Part shown: piece after piece, positions 35,473 through 44,606 of the stretch
Numbering within the stretch: the first letter of the stretch is position 1
How the letters are laid out: each line of letters starts with the position of its first letter
NCBI GenBank assembly: GCA_963809795.1
Contig: CAWELN010000020.1
Span: 92,735-156,734 of the forward strand
Direction: 5' to 3'
Length of the DNA: 64,000 bases
Origin: DASUAS01 sp963809795
Lineage (GTDB): Bacteria > Actinomycetota > Acidimicrobiia > IMCC26256 > DASPTH01
Notes under the pieces: generated by a model
Seen by the model: the letters and a program-made list of their open reading frames with translations, nothing else
Told to the model about the DNA's origin: nothing
The model's database searches: none
Made by a program: the position numbers and the translations under genes

Positions 35473-36689
35473 TCAGCGCGGCGTCGGGACCGAGACCAGG
35501 TCGGGGGTCAGCGCGGCGACGTCGTGGGCGCCGATGAGCGCCATGATCCGTCGCACGTCGGCGTCGAACAGCGACAGGACGTGGTCGACGCCGCGCTCCC
35601 CGCCGCGCCCAGCCCGTAGAGGTAGGCGCGCCCGGCCATGCAGGCGCGGGCACCGAGGGCGACGGCCTTCACGATGTCGCTGCCGCGCCGCACCCCGCCG
35701 TCACAGATGATCTCGATGCGGTCGCCCACCGCGTCGGCGACGGGCGCCACGAGGTCGATGATGGCGGGCGCGGAGTCGAGCTGGCGACCGCCGTGGTTCG
35801 AGAGCGCGATGGCGTCGATGCCCTCGTCGGCCGCGATGCGGGCGTCGGCCACCGTCTGGATGCCCTTGATGATGACGGGGCCGTCCCAGATCGAGCGCAA
35901 CCACTCCGCGTCGCGCCAGGTGAGGCCGGGATCCATCTGGCTGGCGATGTAGTCGGCCAGCGACACCGCGGTGGAGCCGTCGCCCACGTGCTGGCCGGCG
36001 ACGTTGGCGAAGCGGATCGGCTCACCGCGCACGAAGCTCCACGTCCATCCCGGGTGGATGGCGCCGTCGAGCAGCGTGTCGAGGCCGATCTTCGGCGGCA
36101 GCTCGAAGCCGCGCCGCACGTCGCGCTCCCGGCGGCCGTGCACGGTGAGGTCGACGGTGAACACCAGCGCCTCGTAGCCGGCCGCCGCGGCACGCTTCAC
36201 CATCTCCTCGACCAGGCCGCGGTCGCGGAACATGTACAGCTGGAACCACTTGCGCCCCTCGCTGACCGCGGCGACCTCCTCGATCGACCGGGTGCCCAGC
36301 GTGCTGAGGGTGTACGGCAGGCCGGCGCGGGCGGCGGCGCGGGCCACCGAGAGCTCGCCGTCGGGGTCGGCGATGCGGGTGAACCCGGTGGGCGCCAGGA
36401 CGAGCGGGAGCGGCAGCGGCCGTCCGAGCAGCGTCGTGGAGGGGTCGGGCACGCCCACCCCCCGCAGGATCCGGGGGTGGAACCCGATGCGGTGGAAGGC
36501 GGCGGAGTTCTCCGCCAGCGTGCGCTCGTCCTCCGCGCCACCGTCGATGTAGTCGAACACGCCGCGGGGCAGCCGCCGACGGGCCATCAGCCGCAGGTCG
36601 TGCACGTTGGCGGCCCGGGCGAGCCGTCGCCGGACGGGGTCGAACTGGAAGCGCCGGAACCGCATGACCGAGCGCAGTGTTTCGATCAT
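35473..36689 (-). CDS. FMN-dependent alpha-hydroxy-acid dehydrogenase (LldD2-like), C-terminal frameshift
   Basis: A TIM-barrel flavoenzyme of about 405 residues oxidising an L-2-hydroxy acid. Motifs: GVFDYIDGGAEDE, LAPTGFTRI, KWFQLYMFRD, VFTVDLTVHGRRERD, catalytic ALSNHGGRQLDSAP (His/Arg) and ICDGGVRRGSDIVKA. After YGLGAAG the frame is lost near 35604; one missing G in a G-run restores ERGVDHVLSLF...AALTPDLVSVPTPR and the stop at 35473. The N-terminus is closer to mycobacterial LldD2 than to MftD, and no mycofactocin genes are present. ATG 36689 follows TAGCAT by 6 nt. Confidence 0.84.
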
Positions 36690-36695
36690 CGGTGA

Positions 36696-36705
36696 ATGCT
36701 AGAAG
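36696..36705. promoter_or_regulatory. Head-to-head -10 boxes between LldD-like and SDR genes
   Basis: ATGCTAGAAG contains minus-strand TAGCAT (36701-36696), 6 nt before ATG 36689, and TAGAAG (36700-36705) for the SDR, whose ATG 36732 has a GGAGG leader. They share TA at 36700-36701. Confidence 0.45.
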
Positions 36706-36731
36706 AAGGGCCTCGACCCGGAGGTACGGAC

Positions 36732-37502
36732 ATGGAGCGGTTCCAGGACCGGCGCATCATCGTGACGGGCGGAGGCTCGGGGATCGGACGGGCCACCGTC
36801 CTCCGGCTCCTGCAGGAGGCCGGCACCGTGCACACCGTCGACGTCGACGAGCCCGGCCTGGTCGGCACCACCGAGCTCGCCGACGCCGAGGGCATCGGCA
36901 AGCGCCTCACCACCGCGGTGCTCGACATCGCCGACGAGCAGGCCGTCGACGCCGGCGTGCGCGAGACGGTCGACCGCCTCGGCGGCCTCGACGTGCTCGT
37001 GAACGCGGCGGGCATCCTCCGCGCCGCCAACACCCACGAGTGCACCCTCGACATGTGGAACCAGGTGATCGGCGTCAACCTCACCGGCACGTTCCTCATG
37101 TGCCGCGCCGCCATCCCCGCGCTGCTCGAGTCCGACCATGCCGCGATCGTGAACTTCAGCTCGACGTCGGCCGCGTTCGGTCACCCGTACATGGCGGCGT
37201 ACGCGGCCAGCAAGGGCGGCATCGACGCCATGACCCACACCCTGGCCATCGAGTACGGCAAGCGCGGGATCCGCGTCACCGCCGTCGCGCCGGGGAGCAT
37301 CCAGAGCGGGATCACCGAGACCACCGGCGGCATGATCCCCGGCGACGCCGACTGGGGCCTCTTCGCCAAGATGTCGCCGATCGTGGCCGACGGCTTCGCG
37401 CCGCCGGACGTCGTGGCGTCGGTGATCGCCATGCTCGCCTCCGACGACGGTCGCTTCGTCACCGGCACCGCCCTTCGCATCGACGGCGGCGCCCACGCCT
37501 GA
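36732..37502 (+). CDS. Short-chain dehydrogenase/reductase
   Basis: A 256-residue SDR with TGGGSGIGRATVLRLL, VHTVDVDEPG (Asp, NAD-leaning), DIADEQAV, VNAAGIL, catalytic Ser in FSSTSAAFGH, YAASK and AVAPGSIQSGI, ending LRIDGGAHA. The ATG has CGGAGG 6 nt upstream. Followed by three 10-bp repeats and another SDR. Confidence 0.87.
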   Translation: MERFQDRRIIVTGGGSGIGRATVLRLLQEAGTVHTVDVDEPGLVGTTELADAEGIGKRLTTAVLDIADEQAVDAGVRETVDRLGGLDVLVNAAGILRAANTHECTLDMWNQVIGVNLTGTFLMCRAAIPALLESDHAAIVNFSSTSAAFGHPYMAAYAASKGGIDAMTHTLAIEYGKRGIRVTAVAPGSIQSGITETTGGMIPGDADWGLFAKMSPIVADGFAPPDVVASVIAMLASDDGRFVTGTALRIDGGAHA

Positions 37503-37520
37503 CCACGCCTGACCACGCCT
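37491..37520 (+). repeat. Three tandem 10-bp repeats over a stop codon
   Basis: Three 10-mers of the type GMCCACGCCT at 37491, 37501 and 37511; the first junction forms the TGA of the SDR gene. A small slippage-type duplication of the stop region. Confidence 0.7.
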
Positions 37521-37553
37521 CACCCACGCACCGACGCGAGAGACGGGAGCGCC

Positions 37554-38480
37554 ATGCGGAACGCGGCGGAGGGGCGGGTGGCACTGGTCACGGGCGCGAG
37601 CCAGGGCGGGACCGGCACCGTCGCCGCGATCCGGCTGGCGGCCGAGGGGGCGAAGGTCGCGATCACCGCGCGGTCGGTCGACGGCCTCGAGCGCACGCGC
37701 GCCGAGATCGAGACCCTCGGGGGCACCGCGCTGGTGCTGCCCTGCGACCTCGCCGCGCGCGACGGCGGGCGCGACACGCTCGTGGCGCGCACGGAGGCCG
37801 ACCTCGGGCCCGTCGACATCCTGGTGAACAACGCGGCCGCCGGCGGCTATCGCCCGCTCGAGGACTGGGCCCAGGACGACCTCGACCGGATCATGGAGCT
37901 CAATCTCTACGCGCCGTGGCTGCTCATGCGCCAGGTGCTGCCCGGGATGCGCGAGCGCGGGCACGGCTGGATCGTGAACCTCACCTCGTTCGCCGGTGAG
38001 CTCCCGCCCGGACCGCCCTACCCGACCAGCCGGCCGGCGAAGACCGGTTCCGCGTACGGCGCGTCGAAGGCCGCGCTGAACCGCCTCACCGTCGCCGCCG
38101 CGTCCGAGACCGAGGGCCAGGGCATCGCGGTGAACGCGCTCACGCCCCAGGCCGCGATCGCGGTGCCGTCACTGGTCGCCGGGGGCTGGATCGACGAGAC
38201 GTACTTCGAGCCGCTCGCCACCATGGCGCAGGCGGTGCTCGTGCTCGCCACCTGCGACCCGGCGCGCCTCCACGGCCGCATCGCCTACAGCCTGCAGCTG
38301 CTCCACGAGCTGGGTGAGCCCGTGCTCGACCCGCACGGCGAGCACCTGGTCGAGGGCTGGCAGCCCGTCGACCTCCCGGCGCGCATCGCGCGCCAGGCCG
38401 AGACCATGACGGAGACCGCAGGGTGGCCGGCGCCGTTCACCTTCCGGCGCCCGAGCAGCCCCGACTTCACGGGGTCGTGA
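37554..38480 (+). CDS. Short-chain dehydrogenase/reductase, C-terminally extended
   Basis: A 308-residue SDR: LVTGASQGGTGTVAAIRL (an atypical TGxxxGxG loop), AITARSVDGLERT, VNNAAAGGYRP, catalytic Ser in NLTSFAGE, then a proline-rich insert before YGASK, and VNALTPQAA. A C-terminal extension of about 40 residues (QPVDLPARIARQAETM) is not part of the core fold. It follows the previous SDR in the same direction, 51 nt apart, with GGGAGCGCC before the ATG. Confidence 0.84.
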   Translation: MRNAAEGRVALVTGASQGGTGTVAAIRLAAEGAKVAITARSVDGLERTRAEIETLGGTALVLPCDLAARDGGRDTLVARTEADLGPVDILVNNAAAGGYRPLEDWAQDDLDRIMELNLYAPWLLMRQVLPGMRERGHGWIVNLTSFAGELPPGPPYPTSRPAKTGSAYGASKAALNRLTVAAASETEGQGIAVNALTPQAAIAVPSLVAGGWIDETYFEPLATMAQAVLVLATCDPARLHGRIAYSLQLLHELGEPVLDPHGEHLVEGWQPVDLPARIARQAETMTETAGWPAPFTFRRPSSPDFTGS

Positions 38481-39799
38481 GGTCGGCGTCGAAGGTGTAG
38501 CGATTCGACGCGGTGCAGTCGAACGTGCCCTTCTTCGTCGGGTAGACCCGGTTGAACTTGCCGTTCTCCCACTGCACGACCATGAAGCAGCTCGAGGGCA
38601 CCTTCCCCCCGATGTTCACCGTGCCCACCATCCCGCCGGCGTTGAAGCTGGTGGTGTTCTTCAGCGCGGTGAGCAGGGACGCACGCGTGAGCCCACCGGT
38701 GCTCTTGGCCGCGTTGTTCGCCGCCTGCTGGAACGCGAGCACCGCTTCGAAGCCGTAGACCCCGAACGCGTTGGCGTTGTCCTTGCCCACGTACTTCAGG
38801 TAGCCGGCCAGGGTCTTGTTGGCGCTCGACTCCGAGAACGGCAGGAACCCGAGGTCGACGTACTCGCCGTTCATCACGTCACCGGCAGCCGACATCGCCT
38901 GCTGGTCGTAACACGCGCTGGTGCACTGCCAGACGATCTTCGGGTCGGTCAGGCCCTGCAGCGCGGCCTCCTGGCGGAAGAGCACCGCACCGGGCGCGGC
39001 CAGCCCGTTGTCGGACCAGTTCGAGCCGTCCTGCTTCATCTTGGTGACGATCGTGGTGAACGCGCTCTGCTGATCACGGTTCGAGAGCACCGGCATGCTC
39101 GGTCACGTTGATGCCCGCGTGCTGCGCCGCCTTGGTGAGCACGTCGGTCGACCGCTCGGCGTCGGGCGAGTCGTTGGTCTTGATGAAGGGCCCGTTCAGG
39201 CTCTTGTGCTTCTTGGCCAGGTACGTGAACACTCCCTGGTTGCCCCGGTAGGTCTGCGGGACCTTGCCGACGGTCGCGCAGTCGATCTGCGACGGGATGA
39301 CGGGGAACGAGACCGGGGCGCAGGCCTCGGGTGTGCCCAGCACGACCGCGCCGATGTCGGGCAGGCCGGTGGCGGCGCCGGCCTTGTCCTTGCAGCCCGT
39401 CATGTCGTCGAGGCCGCTGAACAGCGCGGTCGCGGTGCCGACCATCGCGAGGTCCTGACCGCATGCGGTGATGATCGCGTTGCGGGTCTGATTGGGGTTC
39501 AGGTGCGAGTCGATGAAGTCGACCTTCAGCGTCCGCCCGGCGACGCCACCGTTGGCGTTCACGTACTTCGCGGCTGCCTGCGCGCCGTCGACCACGCCCT
39601 TGAACACATTGGGCGCGATCGCGTTGTCGACGTCGGCGACCACCGCGACGCTGATGGTCGACGACGTCACGCCGATCTCGGAGGCGCCGCCGGCGGCGGC
39701 CCGACCGACGTCGGCCCCCGCGGGCAGGACACCGACCAACGCGACCCCCAGCACGGCTACGAGCGCGAGAGCACTTCGACGGAGATGGATGTGCAGCAC
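38467..39799 (-). CDS. Branched-chain amino acid-type ABC transporter solute-binding protein, frameshifted
   Basis: An exported type 1 periplasmic receptor of about 440 residues. The N-terminus is a signal peptide (RRSALALVAVLGVALVGVLPAGA), then AVVADVDNAIAPNVFKGVVDGAQAAAKYVNANGGVAGR, the LivJ-type opening. The frame is lost near 39090 after INVTE and resumes as PVLSNRDQQSAFTTIVTKM and GYLKYVGKDNANAFGVYGFEAVLAFQQAANNA to the end. One extra base explains it. No permease or ATPase gene is adjacent. GTG 39799 has GGGGGGA 5 nt upstream and a canonical promoter. Confidence 0.85.
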
Positions 39800-39828
39800 G
39801 GTTCCCCCCGGATCCTCAGGCGGGTGCG

Positions 39829-39857
39829 ACCGTATTAACCACCCGTGCTTATGTCAA
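39829..39857 (-). promoter_or_regulatory. Sigma70-type promoter of the solute-binding protein gene
   Basis: On the minus strand TTGACA (39857-39852) and TACGGT (39834-39829) are spaced 17 bp. The -35 overlaps the stop of the upstream tetR gene. Start GTG 39799 lies about 30 nt after the -10, with a clear ribosome binding site: one of the few leadered promoters here. Confidence 0.65.
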
Positions 39858-40495
39858 GCCGGCGACCACGCCGACACCGCCGCCGCCACCATGGCCACCA
39901 GGTTCTCCACGAAGGCCTCGTCGTCGAGCTGCGCCCGGGACGGGTGGCCCCGGCGTTCGAGCGCCCGTGACCGGTCCGCGACGGCGCGGAGGATGAACGA
40001 GGTGATGAGGCTGAACCGCTCGTCCACGAGCCGCGGCGGCACCGCGGGCATCCGGGCCTCGAGCAGCGCGTAGACCTCGTGCCCGCCGGTGCGGGCGAGC
40101 ACCGACTCGAGCTCGGGGCTCAGCCGGGCCGGGTCCTCGCCCGCCAGCTCGGCGATGATCAGCAGGCAGGCACGCCCCCGCCACCCGCTGGCCGCGAGCT
40201 CGGCCGCCGGGCGGACGATGGCCTCGACCACGGCGGCGACGTCGTCGTCGGGCGTGGTCCGCGCCTTGGCGAGCAGCTCACCCTCGCGATGGGACAGGAA
40301 GTCCACGTGCCGCTCCAGCACCGCGCACAGCACCGCTTCCCGGGAACCGAAGTGGTAGCGCAGGGCGGCCCGGTTCCGCTGCCCGGCGCGCCGCGTCACC
40401 TCGATGAGCGACGCGTTCCACACGCCGTGCTCGGCGAACTCGTGCGCGGCGGCGTCGAGCAGTCGTTGGCGGGTCGCCGAGGCATCGGGCGGCAC
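39854..40495 (-). CDS. TetR family transcriptional regulator
   Basis: A 213-residue TetR protein. The N-terminal HTH is TRQRLLDAAAHEFAEHGVWNASLIEVTRRAG with ALRYHFGSREAVLCAVLERH, and the C-terminal ligand domain is of the TetR_C type seen in fatty-acid and solvent regulators. GTG 40495 is 6 nt after a minus-strand TACCAT. It precedes the solute-binding protein gene on the same strand and may regulate it, but no operator palindrome is clear. Confidence 0.86.
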   Translation of the reverse strand: MPPDASATRQRLLDAAAHEFAEHGVWNASLIEVTRRAGQRNRAALRYHFGSREAVLCAVLERHVDFLSHREGELLAKARTTPDDDVAAVVEAIVRPAAELAASGWRGRACLLIIAELAGEDPARLSPELESVLARTGGHEVYALLEARMPAVPPRLVDERFSLITSFILRAVADRSRALERRGHPSRAQLDDEAFVENLVAMVAAAVSAWSPA

Positions 40496-40501
40496 GTGCC
40501 G

Positions 40502-40507
40502 ATGGTA
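40502..40507 (-). promoter_or_regulatory. Leaderless -10 box of tetR
   Basis: ATGGTA, TACCAT on the minus strand, ends 6 nt before GTG 40495. Confidence 0.45.
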
Positions 40508-40704
40508 GGGGGACGGGGATCCGGCCCGGGCCGAGGCGGGCGGGAAATCGCGGGGGTCTGCGGTGATCGGGGGAATTGCCCGATCTCCCGACGGCTCCGC
40601 CGATTGCCCGGTCCTGGCGATCCCGGCGGGCTAAGCTCGCGGAGCGTCACCAAGAGAACACCGAGAGTCACGACGGGCGGGATGACTGGCCGGAGGTAAT
40701 TGCC

Positions 40705-41061
40705 ATGGCCCCGCCGGAACGACGGCGCTCACCACGTCGGAAGGTCGACTGGACCGGTTGGTACCAGCTCCAGGGCGAGACGACCTGGCACGTCTGTCGG
40801 TTCATCGACATCTCCGAGACCGGCGCGGCGATCCAGACGCCCGGGATCGCGGAGTGGGCCGCGCCCGGCTGCGTCATCGAGGTCCGGCTCGATGCCGGGA
40901 ACGGCACTCGGATCGGGGTCCGCGGCGAGATCCGCAACCTCACGCACATGCCCGACACCTGGGTCGGGATCGGGTTCGAGTTCGCCGCGCTCGCGATCGC
41001 CGACGCGGAGTTCGTCAGCCTCCTGTTCGACGTCGTCGACTCCACGTCCTCGAGCCGCTGA
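40705..41061 (+). CDS. PilZ domain protein (c-di-GMP binding)
   Basis: A 118-residue single PilZ domain. The two c-di-GMP motifs are present: RRSPRRKVDW at the N-terminus (RxxxR) and FIDISETGAAIQ (D/NxSxxG) near residue 35, followed by IEVRLDAG and TWVGIGFEF. It likely relays c-di-GMP to a partner. The ATG has CGGAGG 7 nt upstream. The 200-bp leader contains GATCGGG-N7-CCCGATC (about 40565-40585), a possible operator. Confidence 0.85.
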   Translation: MAPPERRRSPRRKVDWTGWYQLQGETTWHVCRFIDISETGAAIQTPGIAEWAAPGCVIEVRLDAGNGTRIGVRGEIRNLTHMPDTWVGIGFEFAALAIADAEFVSLLFDVVDSTSSSR

Positions 41062-41248
41062 CGTCCCTCGACGGGTGTGGGTCGGCGCGGCCGGCGAACC
41101 TGAGCTGTCGGGACTTTCGCCCCTGAGCGTCATGGTGAAGCCGAATCGCCCTTTCGCGGCGCCGCTTTTGTGCGTATCGTCCATTCGCGAGGGTGCGCGG
41201 AGCCGCTGGGGGAATGGGCGTGCTCTGCCCTGTATCGGGAGGGTGAGC

Positions 41249-42310
41249 ATGGCGGTGGATGAAGCTCGGGTCGAGGAGATGGTCGGCCAGGTGGCGGGAC
41301 TGATGACCGGCGCAACGTTGTGTCTGGCGATCTGGTTGGGTGACGAGCTCGGGTACTACCGGGCGTTGGCGGGTGCCGGCGCGGTCGGGGCAGACGATCT
41401 GGCCGCGCGGGTGGATTGCAATCCGCGGCTCACTCGTGAATGGCTCGATGGTCAGGCCGCGGCAGGGTTGCTGGCGTACGACGCAACGGCGGACGCCTAC
41501 ACGATGTCGGAGGAGGCCGCGTTGCTGCTGGCCGATGAGTCGGCACCGACGTTCATGGCTCGCGGCATGAACACGATCATTGCGATGTCCTCGGATGGCG
41601 AGAAGCTCCGGGACGCGTTTCAAGGTGACGGTGCGATGAGTTGGGGTGATCATCATCCGTGCTTGTTCCGTGGCACCGAGTGGTTCTTCCGTCCCGGCTA
41701 CCGGGCGTTCCTGACCGCGGAGTGGATTCCTGCCCTTGATGGTGTCGAGCAACGGCTCCAGGACGGCGCGAGAGTCGCGGACATCGGTTGTGGTCACGGC
41801 GCCTCGGTCGTGGTGATGGCGAACGCGTATCCCAACTCGACGATCCACGGGTTCGACTTCCACCCTCCATCGATCGACACGTCCCAAGCGCGTGCCGCGG
41901 ATGCCGGCGTCTCGGACCGAACCGAGTTCGCGGTCGCGACCGCGAATGGGTACCCGGGGACCTATGACCTGATCTGCTTCTTCGATTGTCTGCACGACAT
42001 GGGCGACCCCGTCGGGATCGCTCGCTACGCACGCGAACACCTCAACCCGGGCGGGACGGTGCTGTTGGTGGAGCCCATGGCCCTGGATGGCAGAGCCGCC
42101 AACATCGCCGAGAACCCACTCGCGGCGCTGCTGTACACGGCGTCGTCCACCATCTGCACGCCCAACTCCCTGTCGCAAGAGGTCGGACTCGGACTCGGAG
42201 CGCAGGCCGGAGAAGCACGTCTACGCCAGGTGTTCGAGGACGCCGGCTACACCCATTTCCGGCGGGCGACCGAAACACCACTCAACATGATCCTCGAAGC
42301 ACGCGCCTGA
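41249..42310 (+). CDS. SAM-dependent methyltransferase with N-terminal winged helix (Rv2258c-like)
   Basis: A 353-residue class I methyltransferase. Residues 1-100 form a winged-helix dimerisation domain (LTREWLDGQAAAGLLAYD), then a helical linker and the SAM motif VADIGCGHGASVVVMA near residue 176, FDFHP (acid), and ICFFDCLHDMGDP. It resembles O-methyltransferase-like Rv2258c proteins; substrate unknown. Visibly lower GC than the flanks, with more A/T at third positions, as for the next two genes. GGAGGGTGAGC precedes the ATG. Confidence 0.84.
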   Translation: MAVDEARVEEMVGQVAGLMTGATLCLAIWLGDELGYYRALAGAGAVGADDLAARVDCNPRLTREWLDGQAAAGLLAYDATADAYTMSEEAALLLADESAPTFMARGMNTIIAMSSDGEKLRDAFQGDGAMSWGDHHPCLFRGTEWFFRPGYRAFLTAEWIPALDGVEQRLQDGARVADIGCGHGASVVVMANAYPNSTIHGFDFHPPSIDTSQARAADAGVSDRTEFAVATANGYPGTYDLICFFDCLHDMGDPVGIARYAREHLNPGGTVLLVEPMALDGRAANIAENPLAALLYTASSTICTPNSLSQEVGLGLGAQAGEARLRQVFEDAGYTHFRRATETPLNMILEARA

Positions 42311-42382
42311 CCCATCAGCCCACGCGGATCCCGTTTTCGCCGGGCCGTTCCTTGAGGACTCGCACGGTGCGATGATTGGTAC

Positions 42383-43435
42383 GTGACACAACGCGTCCGG
42401 TTCTGCACTGCGCCGGATGGAGTGCAGTTGGCGTACGCGGTGAGCGGAAAGGGGCCGCCGCTGGTTCGGGTGGCGACATGGCTGACCCACCTGGACTACG
42501 ACTGGGAGAGTCCCGTGTGGCACCACTGGTTGGACGGCCTCGGTCAAGTCAACGCGCTCATTCGGTACGACGAACGAGGGTGCGGACTTTCCGACCATGA
42601 GGTCGGCAACCTTTCGGTGGATGCCTGGGTGGCGGACCTCGAGAGCGTTGTTGACGCGGCCGGGATCGAAGACTTCTCCCTCCTCGGAATCTCTCAGGGC
42701 GCGGCGATCGCACTCGTGTACGCGGCGCGCCATCCCGAGCGCGTTTCGCACCTGATTCTCTACGGTGGCTTCACGCGCGGGGCGCTGGTGCGTCAGGACG
42801 TCGAACGAACCCGCGAGGAGGCGTTGATCTCGGTGATCCGCGCCGGCTGGGCGGACCCGAATCCGGCGTTCCGTCACCTCTTCAGCTCGCTGTTTCTTCC
42901 CAACGGAACTCCGCAGCAGATGGCATGGTATGACGAACTCCAGCGGCGTTCGACCTCGGCAGAGACCGCGGCGCGTCTGTACGAGGCGCGGGGCAACATC
43001 GACGTGGTCGAGCTTGCATCGCAGGTCACGGCGAGGACGCTGGTGCTGCACGCACGAGACGATCGCGTGGTGCCGCTCGATGAGGGACGATCGCTCGGTG
43101 CCTTGATCCCCGACGCTCAACTCGTCATCTTGGAGTCGTCGAATCACATTCTGTTGTCGGACGAGCCAGCGTGGCAGAGCTTCCTTTCAGAGGTGCGCGG
43201 CTTCTTGGGCACCGTGTACACGCCGACCAAGGCCACGGTCGACCGGCTCAGCCGGCGCGAGCTCGACGTGCTCGAGCTCGTGGCGGCCGGACTGACCAAC
43301 GAGGAGATCGCGACGCGATTGTCCCTGAGCGTTCGAACTGTTGAGCGGCACCTCTCGAACATCTATACGAAGCTCGGCGTTTCCGGGAAGTCAGGGCGTG
43401 CAGCCGCCGCGGCGAGGTTCTCTGAAGCGAGCTGA
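42383..43435 (+). CDS. Alpha/beta hydrolase fused to LuxR-type DNA-binding domain
   Basis: A 350-residue two-domain protein. Residues 1-265 are an alpha/beta hydrolase: YDERGCGLSD, nucleophile LLGISQGAAIALV near 100, LVLHARDDRVVPLDEG (acid) and SSNHILLSDE (His). Residues 285-350 are a GerE/LuxR HTH: LSRRELDVLELVAAGLTNEEIA and VRTVERHLSNIYTKLGV. The hydrolase may be a ligand sensor or a true enzyme. GTG 42383 is chosen; an upstream ATG is too distant. Part of the low-GC island with the flanking methyltransferase and hydrolase genes. Confidence 0.85.
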   Translation: MTQRVRFCTAPDGVQLAYAVSGKGPPLVRVATWLTHLDYDWESPVWHHWLDGLGQVNALIRYDERGCGLSDHEVGNLSVDAWVADLESVVDAAGIEDFSLLGISQGAAIALVYAARHPERVSHLILYGGFTRGALVRQDVERTREEALISVIRAGWADPNPAFRHLFSSLFLPNGTPQQMAWYDELQRRSTSAETAARLYEARGNIDVVELASQVTARTLVLHARDDRVVPLDEGRSLGALIPDAQLVILESSNHILLSDEPAWQSFLSEVRGFLGTVYTPTKATVDRLSRRELDVLELVAAGLTNEEIATRLSLSVRTVERHLSNIYTKLGVSGKSGRAAAAARFSEAS

Positions 43436-43614
43436 GGCGCTGCGGCCCCCGCGATCTTGTCGTCGGTACTGCGTGTATCCCGCCAGCGGGCCACTCGAAC
43501 AATGGGTGGCTTCCCCGATGTCACGGCCTTCGATGCTCTCTACCGTCACATCAGTCGGGAGCAAGAGCTCCACGACTCGGGACGGTGCCACGAGCACCAG
43601 TGGGAGGCCTCATC

Positions 43615-44490
43615 GTGGAACGAAGTCTGATCATCGACGGTACGGCCAGGCGGGACCGGGACCCGATCGCGACCCACGACGTCAGCGGCGGTGACGGGAT
43701 CCGCCTGCACGCATGTGAATGGGGCAACCCACTGGGACCGTCGATCCTGCTCATTCACGGTTGGTCGCAGAGTCAGCTGTGTTGGAGCCGTCAAGTCAGC
43801 AGCGATCTTGCCGACCGCTTTCACATCGTCACGTTCGACAACCGGGGTCACGGCATGTCCGAGAAACCCCTGCTCGATGATCGCTACACCAACGGGCAAC
43901 TCTGGGCGGATGACATCGCAGCAATCCTCGATCGAACCGGTTTGGACCACGCCGTGCTGGTCGCGTGGTCCTACGGCGGACTCATTGCGAGCGACTACGT
44001 GAGGGCGTACGGGACGGACGCGGTCGCCGGAATCAATTTCGTGGGCGGCACGGTGACGTTGAAGCCCCCGACCTTTGACCATCTCGGCGCGGGTCTTCTC
44101 GGGAACGCCGAGGATGCGTGTTCGTCAGATCTGAAGACGAGCAGTGCCGCCATCCTCCGCTTCTTGCGCGCGGCCACGGCGCAGCCCCTCCCGCAAGACG
44201 ACTGGGACACAACGTTGTGCGCGAACATGGTCGTACCACCGGAGGTACGACGCGCGTTGATCTCGCGCGAGATCAACAATGACGACGTCCTGTCGACGTT
44301 GACGATTCCCGTGCTCGTGACCCACGGACGCTCTGACGACATCGTGCTGCCCGCCATGGCGGAACACGTCGTCGCCGTCTGCAAGACCGCGCAGGCGTCC
44401 TGGTATGACGGTATCGGCCACATGCCATTTCTGGAGGATGCCGATCGTTTCAACAACGAACTCGCTGACTTCGTCGCCCGCGTCAACTAG
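43615..44490 (+). CDS. Alpha/beta hydrolase
   Basis: A 291-residue hydrolase with LLIHGWSQSQLCWSRQVSSDLADRF, FDNRGHGMSEKP, nucleophile LVAWSYGGLIASD near 110 (Ala replaces the first Gly of GxSxG), acid VLVTHGRSDDIVLPAM and His GIGHMPFLED, most like non-heme chloroperoxidase and esterase relatives. GTG 43615 is chosen for GGGAGG 7 nt upstream; earlier in-frame GTGs lack this. Low-GC island. The 180-bp leader holds no other gene. Confidence 0.82.
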   Translation: MERSLIIDGTARRDRDPIATHDVSGGDGIRLHACEWGNPLGPSILLIHGWSQSQLCWSRQVSSDLADRFHIVTFDNRGHGMSEKPLLDDRYTNGQLWADDIAAILDRTGLDHAVLVAWSYGGLIASDYVRAYGTDAVAGINFVGGTVTLKPPTFDHLGAGLLGNAEDACSSDLKTSSAAILRFLRAATAQPLPQDDWDTTLCANMVVPPEVRRALISREINNDDVLSTLTIPVLVTHGRSDDIVLPAMAEHVVAVCKTAQASWYDGIGHMPFLEDADRFNNELADFVARVN

Positions 44491-44558
44491 CGCAGAGTCG
44501 GTACCCGCATGCCACCGGACCAGCCCGGAATCGGAGCCGGCTGGACCGGACCCGTCAC

Positions 44559-44577
44559 ATCTGACAAGGTGTCAGAT
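44559..44577. promoter_or_regulatory. Perfect palindromic operator upstream of LLM operon
   Basis: ATCTGACA-AGG-TGTCAGAT, 8-bp arms with a 3-bp centre, 30 bp upstream of ATG 44607. TGACA/TGTCA arms are typical of TetR or GntR operators. No regulator is adjacent, so it would be controlled in trans. Confidence 0.65.
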
Positions 44578-44606
44578 TCCAGTCGCCGCACCTCGTGGGG
44601 GATGTG

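Noticed and set aside
35473..36689. MftD (mycofactocin biosynthesis) for the FMN oxidase
   Set aside because: The N-terminus matches LldD2-like enzymes, and no mftA, mftB, mftC or mftE gene is adjacent.
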